Assembly: GCA_030145955.1 (NCBI GenBank)
Contig: JASLCR010000005.1
Coordinates: 1-9,113, forward strand
Direction of reading: 5' to 3'
DNA: 9,113 nt
Source of the DNA: Candidatus Saccharimonadales bacterium
Lineage (GTDB): Bacteria > Patescibacteriota > Saccharimonadia > Saccharimonadales > Saccharimonadaceae
Numbering within the stretch: position 1 is the first letter of the stretch; every line of letters begins with the position of its first letter. A program made the translations under genes and the position numbers. The notes beneath the pieces were generated by a model that was given only the letters and a program-made list of their open reading frames with translations, had not been told where the DNA came from and searched no databases. Positions 4,277-9,113 of the stretch are shown here, piece by piece.

Positions 4277-6269
4277 TGTTCGTATTGAGGAGCTTCGAAA
4301 ACTCATTAATCGCTACAGCTACGAGTATCATGTATTGGATACTCCTTCGGTAAGTGATGCTATTTACGATGGCTTATTTGGTGAATTAAAAAAGATCGAG
4401 GCGGAACATCCCGAGCTTATTACGGCAGACAGCCCTACGCAGCGAGTTGGTAATGAATTGAAAGGTGGCTTTCAGAAGGTCGAACATAGCACCCGCATGC
4501 TTAGTCTTAATGACGTGTTTGATCGTGATGAAGTTGAAGCATGGGTGACTCGCACAGATAAATTATTACCAGGCCGTAAACATGAATTCTTCGCAGATAT
4601 AAAAATGGATGGACTTGCCTGTGCGTTGGTGTATGAAGATGGCGTGTTGGTGCGGGCGATAACCCGCGGAAATAGTTTTGTAGGTGAAGACGTAACAAAC
4701 AATGTGCGCACAATACCCAACGTGCCGCTGCGCCTTATGGAAACAGATGGCTTTGAAAACTTTCTTCACGGTCGCACGGAGGTGCGAGGAGAGATTGTTA
4801 TTTTAAAGAAGGATTTCGAAGCACTAAATGATAAGCAGCGCCAGGCGGAAAAACCTGAGTTTAAAAATCCACGCAATTTAGCAGCTGGTACGATTCGTCA
4901 GCTTGATCCAAAGCTTGTTGTAGAGCGGCCACTGACATTTATTGGCTACGACGTCCTACGTGATGATCCTTCAGAGATTCCAACCCACATGTTTACCTAC
5001 GAAGCATTGAGCGCAATCGGTATTCGGCGCAACCAGCAGGCGAGTATTTTTACGAGCATCGAAGACGTGCTGAGTTTTGTTGATGAATGGGACCAAAAAC
5101 GACACGACTTACCCTTTAACACGGATGGCCTCGTTATCAAGGTGAATGATCGCGCACAATACGAACAACTTGGTGTTGTAGGTAAGCAGCCTCGTGGAGC
5201 GGTTGCCTATAAATATGCAGCCGAACAAGCCACAACGATCGTAAAAGACATCGTCATAAGCATTGGGCGTACAGGAGCTGCCACGCCTGTGGCGGTGTTT
5301 GATCCTGTGCAGGTAGCGGGGACAACCGTTCAGCATGCAAGTCTTCACAATGCCGACGAAATTGCTCGCAAGGATGTACGAGTTGGTGATACGGTAGTGA
5401 TATTTAAGGCCGGCGATATTATTCCCCAGGTTGAGAGTGTTGTGACGGAGCTTCGACCAAAAAATACCAAGCCGTTTAATTACACTGACGCACTTGCTGA
5501 GCAATACCCCGAACTTGAGTTTGAGCGTCAGGGTGAAGATGTAGTATACCGAGTAAAAGGTAGTTCAAGTAGTCTTATTTTGAAACGCTCAGTTGAATAT
5601 TATGCGTCTCGTGGCGCGCTTGATATCGATACGCTGGGTGAGAAGAATGTTGTAGCTCTGGTTGATGCAGGGCTAGTGAAAGATATTGCCGACATCTATA
5701 CGCTAACAGTTGAAGATTTATTGCAACTCGATCGGTTTGCCGACATCTCGGCACATAAGCTAATTAATGCAATCGCCGACAAGAAAAATCCTCCGCTAGA
5801 GAAATTTATCCTAGGTCTTGGTATTCGGCATGTTGGCACACAGACCGCCATAGACCTTGCTAATCATTTCGAGTCGATAGAGTCGCTACAAACCGCAACG
5901 CTTGAGGATCTCGAGTCAATTGAAGGTATTGGCAAAGTTGTTGCTGAATCTATTGTGGCGTGGTTTGCCGACGAAGATAATGCAAAGCTTTTGGATAAGT
6001 TTGCAAGCCTTGGAGTGCGGCCGCACTTTGAAAAGAAAACCGGTAAGCTTGTCGGCAAAAATTTTGTTATTACTGGTTCACTTGAAAGTATGAGTCGTGA
6101 TGAAGCAGCCGAGAAAATTCGTGCACTTGGCGGCACATTTCAGACGGCAGTCGCAAAAGATACGACCTATCTTGTGGCTGGCGGCAAGGTGGGTGCAAGC
6201 AAGCTTAAGAAAGCTGAAAGTTACGGCACGCAGATTATAGACGAAGCAGCACTGTTGAAGCTGCTGTAA
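4257..6269 (+). CDS. ligA: NAD+-dependent DNA ligase LigA lacking zinc-finger cysteines
   Basis: The replicative ligase (EC 6.5.1.2), 670 residues as usual, seals nicks at Okazaki junctions and in repair using NAD+. Domain Ia (1-70) keeps the NAD-binding Tyr/Asp pattern (YSYEYHVLDTP...YDGL, 20-40). The adenylation domain has the nucleophile Lys116 in KMDG, motif III EVRGE (175-179), motif IV DGLVIK (290-295) and motif V AYKY (317-320). The OB-fold follows (325-400, GRTGAATPVAVF). In the Cys4 zinc-finger position (about 401-447) there is no cysteine; the only Cys in the protein is Cys122. Helix-hairpin-helix repeats (448-590) and a BRCT domain (594-670) complete it. A Shine-Dalgarno AGAAAGG (4241-4247) lies inside the upstream gene. 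The start is supported by the intact domain Ia. Confidence 0.97.
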   Translation: MTQAQPSVRIEELRKLINRYSYEYHVLDTPSVSDAIYDGLFGELKKIEAEHPELITADSPTQRVGNELKGGFQKVEHSTRMLSLNDVFDRDEVEAWVTRTDKLLPGRKHEFFADIKMDGLACALVYEDGVLVRAITRGNSFVGEDVTNNVRTIPNVPLRLMETDGFENFLHGRTEVRGEIVILKKDFEALNDKQRQAEKPEFKNPRNLAAGTIRQLDPKLVVERPLTFIGYDVLRDDPSEIPTHMFTYEALSAIGIRRNQQASIFTSIEDVLSFVDEWDQKRHDLPFNTDGLVIKVNDRAQYEQLGVVGKQPRGAVAYKYAAEQATTIVKDIVISIGRTGAATPVAVFDPVQVAGTTVQHASLHNADEIARKDVRVGDTVVIFKAGDIIPQVESVVTELRPKNTKPFNYTDALAEQYPELEFERQGEDVVYRVKGSSSSLILKRSVEYYASRGALDIDTLGEKNVVALVDAGLVKDIADIYTLTVEDLLQLDRFADISAHKLINAIADKKNPPLEKFILGLGIRHVGTQTAIDLANHFESIESLQTATLEDLESIEGIGKVVAESIVAWFADEDNAKLLDKFASLGVRPHFEKKTGKLVGKNFVITGSLESMSRDEAAEKIRALGGTFQTAVAKDTTYLVAGGKVGASKLKKAESYGTQIIDEAALLKLL

Positions 6270-6280
6270 CATAATACATT

Positions 6281-6310
6281 TCATTCTCTGCTATCATAGA
6301 GTGAGAATGA
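6281..6310 (+). promoter_or_regulatory. inverted repeat bracketing the promoter of the nucleotide-sanitation operon
   Basis: TCATTCTC (6281-6288) and GAGAATGA (6303-6310) are a perfect 8-bp inverted repeat with a 14-base spacer that contains exactly the extended -10 element. An inner CTCT (6286-6289) and AGAG (6298-6301) also pair. There is no T-tract, so a terminator is unlikely. The symmetry around the promoter suggests an operator for a dimeric regulator; this is inference. Confidence 0.45.
6289..6297 (+). promoter_or_regulatory. extended -10 promoter of the nucleotide-sanitation operon
   Basis: TGC plus TATCAT forms an extended -10. The expected transcription start near 6304 leaves at most a few bases before the ATG at 6307, so the transcript should be leaderless or nearly so. 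No Shine-Dalgarno is present. Confidence 0.6.
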
Positions 6311-6909
6311 GCATCCAGGAGATTATCAAACTATCTGAGCTACTCGGTGAGATGGGGAACGTAAAGCGGGCGACGAAGCTTCCGAATCATGAAGATGAGT
6401 CTGACTCGCATCATAGTTTTTCGCTTGCTCTAATTTCGTATCATATCGTTACCGCAAAGTGTCCTGAATTGAATGCAAACAAAGTCATGCTCTTTGCACT
6501 GTGTCATGATTTACTTGAAATCATTACTGGTGATGAAAATACATTGCACTATACTCCAGAACAGCATGCTGCGAAACATGCCAAGGAAGTGGAGGCGCAA
6601 AGAGTATTTGACGAAATGTTTGCTAACTACCCCGAGCTAAAGCAAGCGATGTATGACTACGAGAAACTTGATACACCCGAAGCTGCGACGGTATTTATAC
6701 TAGATAAAGCAAGTACGACATGGACACATCACCTGCATAACGCCGAATATGCGAGGGCAAATAATATTCATACGAAAGCAGATGTGGATGCATGGGCGGA
6801 GCGCCAGCGCATAAAAATTAAGTCAAGACTGAAAGTTACGCCACCGCGGGCAATTTTGGATATGTACGAAGAGTCTTTCGCTGCACTGAAGGAACTTTAT
6901 AATGACTGA
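6307..6909 (+). CDS. HD-domain phosphohydrolase, YfbR/HDDC2-like nucleotidase
   Basis: A 200-residue HD-superfamily metal-dependent phosphohydrolase, near the length of YfbR-like 5'-deoxyribonucleotidases. The metal-binding residues are in order: His36 in SHHSFSLAL (34-42), His67-Asp68 in CHDLLEIITGD (66-76) and Asp133 in ILDKAS (131-136). The HDLLEIITGD block is very close to the YfbR/HDDC2 pattern, favouring hydrolysis of nucleoside monophosphates over cyclic-nucleotide signalling. A GTG at 6301 would add two residues but lies before the predicted transcription start, so ATG 6307 is preferred. The stop overlaps the next gene's start by eight bases. It is the first gene of a run of nucleotide-pool enzymes. 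Confidence 0.85.
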   Translation: MSIQEIIKLSELLGEMGNVKRATKLPNHEDESDSHHSFSLALISYHIVTAKCPELNANKVMLFALCHDLLEIITGDENTLHYTPEQHAAKHAKEVEAQRVFDEMFANYPELKQAMYDYEKLDTPEAATVFILDKASTTWTHHLHNAEYARANNIHTKADVDAWAERQRIKIKSRLKVTPPRAILDMYEESFAALKELYND

Positions 6910-7306
6910 TTGGTACAAGAACGCATTTTATCGTGTAAGCGCTGTCGGTGTTATTCGCAATACCAAAGGTGAATATTTGATGGTGAATGAGCATAATCGT
7001 TGGTCATTTCCAGGTGGTGGCTGGGACTTCGGGGAGTCTTTGCACGAGGCATTGAAGCGCGAGTTATACGAAGAGATTGCACTGACGACTGAATTTAGTG
7101 AAGATGTGATTACGGCTATTCCATTTTATAATCCCAATAAAGAAGCATGGCAAATGTGGGTTGTATGCGAGATCAAGTACGATGAACTCAGCTACGGTAT
7201 CGGCGAACACGCAGAGGATGCAAAGTGGATGCGTGAAGATGAGATTGACTACGAAACAATGGCGGGTAAATTAATGAAGCAGGTCTTAGAAATAGAGAAG
7301 AGGTAA
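6902..7306 (+). CDS. Nudix hydrolase
   Basis: A 134-residue single-domain Nudix protein that hydrolyses a nucleoside diphosphate linked to another moiety. The Nudix box runs from Gly39 to Leu61: G(x5)E45(x7)R53E54-LY-E57E58-IAL, with the usual glycine near the end replaced by Ala60. Glu54, Glu57 and Glu58 should hold the divalent metals. The N-terminal strand FYRVSAVGVIRNTKGEYLMV (9-28) fits the fold. Substrate cannot be set from sequence; oxidised nucleotides (MutT-like) and other (d)NTPs are plausible in this context. AAGGA (6890-6894) inside the upstream gene is its Shine-Dalgarno, and the two frames overlap by eight bases, so translation is likely coupled. Confidence 0.92.
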   Translation: MTDWYKNAFYRVSAVGVIRNTKGEYLMVNEHNRWSFPGGGWDFGESLHEALKRELYEEIALTTEFSEDVITAIPFYNPNKEAWQMWVVCEIKYDELSYGIGEHAEDAKWMREDEIDYETMAGKLMKQVLEIEKR

Positions 7307-7308
7307 GT

Positions 7309-7710
7309 ATGTCAACATTTACGTTTAACAAACTAGTCCGCAATAAGTTACCCGACTTATATGAGCAGCTTGGACAGCAAATTGTATCGCGCCGTCTTGT
7401 GGGTGCAGAGCTGCTCCGCGCCTATCGTAGCAAGTTTATTGAAGAAGCATCGGAGCTGCCAATTGATGGCGACCGTGAGAAGACGATTCAAGAACTTGCA
7501 GACCTTGACCAGCTGAAGCAAGACATGCAAGTCTTATTATCTATCACTGATGAGGAGGTCGAGGCTGCACGACGGAGTAAGTTTGAGGCGAAGGGCGGTT
7601 TCTCCGAAGGTATATTCGTAGAAACTATTACACTTCGAGAGAATGATGAGTGGGTAGAATATTATCGCAGTGAGCCTGACAAATACTCGGAAATATTGAG
7701 AGGGCAATGA
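7309..7710 (+). CDS. MazG-like all-alpha NTP pyrophosphatase (COG4997-type)
   Basis: A 133-residue protein of the MazG/PRA-PH superfamily. It opens with KLVRNKLPDL (8-17), the KLVRDKIP signature of the phosphoribosyl-ATP pyrophosphohydrolase-like COG4997 group. The magnesium site EExxE...ExxD is seen as Glu45, Glu46, Glu49 and Glu62, Asp65. Family members cleave NTPs to NMP and pyrophosphate, and no histidine-biosynthesis genes are nearby, so a house-cleaning role is more likely than HisE. The C-terminal half (about 88-133) is less conserved. GAGG (7299-7302) precedes the ATG two bases after the Nudix stop, and its stop overlaps the next start by four bases (ATGA). Confidence 0.85.
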   Translation: MSTFTFNKLVRNKLPDLYEQLGQQIVSRRLVGAELLRAYRSKFIEEASELPIDGDREKTIQELADLDQLKQDMQVLLSITDEEVEAARRSKFEAKGGFSEGIFVETITLRENDEWVEYYRSEPDKYSEILRGQ

Positions 7711-8273
7711 AGCACATTGCCTTCATCACTGGCAATAATGAGAAGCTCCGCGACGCGCAGCTTGCATTAAAACACTACGGTATAGCAGTATCGAAGATTG
7801 AATTCGATATTGATGAGATTCAGCATCATGAGCCGGTAAAAATTGCACTTGCCAAAGCGGCGTCTGCCTATAAGCAATTTCAAAAGCCACTCGTCATTAA
7901 TGATTCAAGCTGGTCGATCCCTGCACTTAGCGGCTTTCCTGGTGGATATATGAAGGATATTGCTGCCTGGCTGACGACTGAAGATTTTCTAGCTTTAATG
8001 AAAAATAAAACTGACAAGCGGATTTTTCTGCACGAGGTTGTCGTCTATGTTGACGAAAGCAGGACGCAGGTTTTTGAAGCCCATCGCGAAGGTATTTTTG
8101 TTGATAAACCGGCAGGAAAAAGTGATCCAAGTTTTGCACGAATTGTAAAAATGGAAGGCGATAATAATACGATTGCGCAAATTTTCGATAAGAGCGGTGA
8201 ACGCGATCTAGACCCTGCGCGATACGAGCACTGGAATAAATTCGGGAAGTGGTATAATACCTATGATGACTAA
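7707..8273 (+). CDS. ITPase/RdgB (Ham1) family non-canonical purine NTP pyrophosphatase
   Basis: A 188-residue Ham1-like protein that hydrolyses dITP/ITP/XTP to the monophosphate and pyrophosphate, keeping deaminated purines out of nucleic acids. It starts with IAFITGNNEKLRDA (4-17), the TGNxxK phosphate-binding motif (residues 8-13). Asp66 in VINDSSWSIPALSGFPGGYM (63-82) corresponds to the ED-SGL-xx-L-xG-xPG catalytic and substrate loop; here Glu-Asp is Asn-Asp and SGL is SSW. The C-terminal part keeps GDNNTIAQIF (151-160) rather than the usual GYDPIF, so it is a divergent member. A Shine-Dalgarno GAGAGGG (7697-7703) precedes the start, which overlaps the MazG-like stop by four bases. Confidence 0.87.
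   Translation: MKHIAFITGNNEKLRDAQLALKHYGIAVSKIEFDIDEIQHHEPVKIALAKAASAYKQFQKPLVINDSSWSIPALSGFPGGYMKDIAAWLTTEDFLALMKNKTDKRIFLHEVVVYVDESRTQVFEAHREGIFVDKPAGKSDPSFARIVKMEGDNNTIAQIFDKSGERDLDPARYEHWNKFGKWYNTYDD
8250..8258 (+). promoter_or_regulatory. extended -10 promoter for DUF1653 inside the ITPase gene
   Basis: TGG plus a perfect TATAAT (8253-8258) lies within the last codons of the ITPase gene. The expected start at about 8265 coincides with the ATG at 8266, predicting a leaderless internal transcript. The -10 forms part of a small palindrome GGTAT-A-ATACC (8251-8261). Confidence 0.62.
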
Positions 8274-8493
8274 TTTCCCAACTATCGAAAAAGGTGTTTA
8301 CCGCCACAATAAGACAGGCCAGCTATATGAAGTGCTCGGAGTTGCTCTTCAAACAGAGACGAATGAGCCGCTGGTACTCTATCGCCCCCTATATGACAGT
8401 GAATACGAGCTGTTTGCCCGCCCATATGGTATGTTTATGCAAAAGGTTGAACTGAACGGAGAGATGAAATCTCGCTTTGAAAAAGCAGACTAA
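8266..8493 (+). CDS. DUF1653 family protein
   Basis: A 75-residue (or 76 from the ATG at 8263) single-domain DUF1653 protein. It carries the family pattern: KGVYRHNKTGQLYEVLGVAL (10-29 of the longer form), then TETNEPLVLYRPLY (31-44), ARPYGMFMQKV (52-62) and a C-terminal RF (71-72). The family is a small all-beta fold of unknown biochemical role, often fused to or encoded near nucleotide- and repair-related genes. ATG 8266 is preferred because it sits eight bases after the -10 hexamer; 8263 would be too close. No Shine-Dalgarno is present, but overlap with the ITPase stop (8271-8273) also allows coupled translation. Confidence 0.92.
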   Translation: MTNFPTIEKGVYRHNKTGQLYEVLGVALQTETNEPLVLYRPLYDSEYELFARPYGMFMQKVELNGEMKSRFEKAD

Positions 8494-8534
8494 ATAGGTA
8501 GGTCGCAAGAGGTATAGATGAGCCTACGATAAGT

Positions 8535-8543
8535 TGTTACAAT
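8535..8543 (+). promoter_or_regulatory. extended -10 promoter of the ITPase-like relic
   Basis: TGT plus TACAAT (8538-8543). The expected transcription start is base 8550, exactly the A of an ATG. The same nine bases TGTTACAAT recur at 9093-9101 before another ATG. The -10 also forms half of a short inverted repeat TACAA-TAT-TTGTA (8538-8550). Confidence 0.62.
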
Positions 8544-8549
8544 ATTTGT

Positions 8550-8711
8550 ATGGATAACGTGGTATTTGTGACTGGCAACGCGGACAAGGCGGCACGCTTT
8601 GCTCGTCATATGGAGATGGATATTGTGCATGAGCCAGCCGAGCTCGGCAATGAAGAGTATGATGCGTGCTACATAACCATAAAGCAGTTTGTAGAGTGCG
8701 AAAGTATTTGA
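8550..8711 (+). pseudogene. internally deleted second ITPase/RdgB-like gene (53-codon ORF)
   Basis: A short ORF with an intact-looking leaderless promoter. Its first half, MDNVVFVTGNADKAARFARH (1-20) continuing to IVHEPAEL, matches the N-terminus of Ham1/RdgB proteins, including the TGNxxK motif. Its last part, EEYDACYITIKQFVE (about 35-49), resembles the C-terminal helix of the family; the intact neighbour has DPARYEHWNKFGKWY there. About 130 central residues, including the catalytic loop, are missing with the frame kept, so it is probably a deletion relic of a paralogue. Alternatively it is a functional small ORF acting as a translated leader for the gene eight bases downstream. The N-terminal match is clear; the C-terminal match is inference. 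Confidence 0.6.
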
Positions 8712-8718
8712 AGTCATT

Positions 8719-9087
8719 GTGAGCAGCGAAAAGCAACAACAGCGTCGAGTACAGAAATTTGCCACGGGAATTGCAGGCGGTACCGTGCTCGTTGTGGGGG
8801 TGATCGCTATTCCATATCCTGGACCAGGTTGGCTAATTGTCTTCGCTGGGCTGGCAATATTAGCACGTGAATTTCCGTGGGCTGGTAGGGTGCTTCATTA
8901 TGCACGTGGCAAATATGATGCGTGGAATGTTTGGATTAAAAAGCAAAACTGGTTTGTGAAGTCACTCACATTTGTTCTGACATGTGCTGTCGTGGTGGTG
9001 ACGATTTGGCTTGTGAATGGATATGGTCTCATTAACGACTGGTTCAATCTCGGGCAGGACTGGGCGCATTCGCCATTTGTAAGATAG
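8719..9087 (+). CDS. PGPGW transmembrane protein (TIGR02611-like)
   Basis: A 122-residue membrane protein of the PGPGW family (PF09656); function unknown. A short basic, Gln-rich N-terminus (1-13) precedes a first helix (about 14-32), the hallmark PYPGPGWLIVFAGLAILARE (32-51) as a second, possibly re-entrant segment, a soluble stretch (52-79) and a C-terminal helix (about 82-100). The GTG start at 8719 is the first in-frame start after a stop at 8692 and gives the family's normal N-terminus. There is no good Shine-Dalgarno. It begins eight bases after the ITPase-like relic stops, so it may depend on the relic's promoter and on coupled translation. Confidence 0.9.
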   Translation: MSSEKQQQRRVQKFATGIAGGTVLVVGVIAIPYPGPGWLIVFAGLAILAREFPWAGRVLHYARGKYDAWNVWIKKQNWFVKSLTFVLTCAVVVVTIWLVNGYGLINDWFNLGQDWAHSPFVR

Positions 9088-9092
9088 TGGCG

Positions 9093-9101
9093 TGTTACAA
9101 T
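9093..9101 (+). promoter_or_regulatory. extended -10 promoter of a gene running off the right edge
   Basis: TGT plus TACAAT (9096-9101), identical over nine bases to the element at 8535-8543. An ATG at 9109, eight bases after the hexamer, is followed by only two more bases before the window ends, so the gene cannot be identified. Position and spacing again predict a leaderless start. Confidence 0.5.
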
Positions 9102-9113
9102 CAATCTGATGGC

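Noticed and set aside
5109..5504. A 131-codon minus-strand open frame.
   Set aside because: It is antisense to the ligA adenylation and OB-fold region, with no recognisable motif and no start signals.
6898..6903. A perfect TATAAT at the Nudix start.
   Set aside because: It overlaps the Nudix ATG itself, so transcription would begin inside the gene; a good SD upstream explains translation.
1704..7710. Recoding of TGA as glycine, as in some CPR lineages.
   Set aside because: TGA ends lemA, the HD gene and the MazG-like gene at family-typical lengths, so the standard bacterial code fits.
1..9113. CRISPR arrays, insertion sequences, toxin-antitoxin pairs or phage genes.
   Set aside because: No spaced direct repeats, transposase motifs or such gene pairs were seen; the window reads as compact chromosomal genes.

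Overview
The window looks like a chromosomal segment of a Candidate Phyla Radiation (Patescibacteria) bacterium, most likely a Candidatus Saccharibacteria (TM7) relative. This rests on gene content, mid-range GC, very short intergenic gaps, tRNA genes with encoded CCA, and the style of the LemA, HtpX, LigA and DUF1653 proteins. No database search was possible. TGA acts as a normal stop (ends of lemA, the HD gene and the MazG-like gene), which argues against code-25 lineages such as Gracilibacteria. Every gene found is on the + strand.

Layout. (1) 1-103: the 3' part of a tRNA-Leu(GAG) gene, cut by the window edge, and its terminator. (2) 115-1307: a three-gene metal-response operon. It encodes a CsoR/RcnR-family repressor whose palindromic C-tract/G-tract operator lies inside its own promoter, a His/Cys-rich DUF4396 membrane protein, and a membrane-anchored or exported DUF305 protein. 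It ends in a strong terminator. (3) 1366-1584: a tRNA operon, tRNA-Cys(GCA) then tRNA-Leu(UAA), with its own promoter and terminator. The tRNA-Cys has a highly non-standard T-loop and D-loop. (4) 1661-3173: lemA and htpX, a membrane-protein quality-control pair. (5) 3185-6269: an unrecognised polytopic membrane protein overlapping ligA. The NAD+-dependent ligase lacks all four zinc-finger cysteines. (6) 6281-8493: a tightly packed run of four nucleotide-pool enzymes of four unrelated folds (HD-domain nucleotidase-like, Nudix, MazG-like, ITPase/RdgB-like) followed by a DUF1653 protein. (7) 8535-9113: a 53-codon ORF that looks like an internally deleted second ITPase gene, a PGPGW membrane protein, and a promoter plus start codon for a gene leaving the window.

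A recurring theme is transcription-start architecture. Several units begin with a -10 hexamer, usually of the extended TGn type, whose expected transcription start falls on or next to the start codon (csoR, the HD gene, DUF1653, the ITPase relic and the gene at the right edge). Most genes inside operons instead have Shine-Dalgarno sequences. This suggests leaderless mRNAs at unit heads and SD-led internal genes. The other points most worth following are the non-canonical tRNA-Cys elbow, the transporter-less metal module with a Cys-His-His sensor, the zinc-finger-less LigA, and the four-fold NTP-sanitation operon with an inverted repeat around its promoter.
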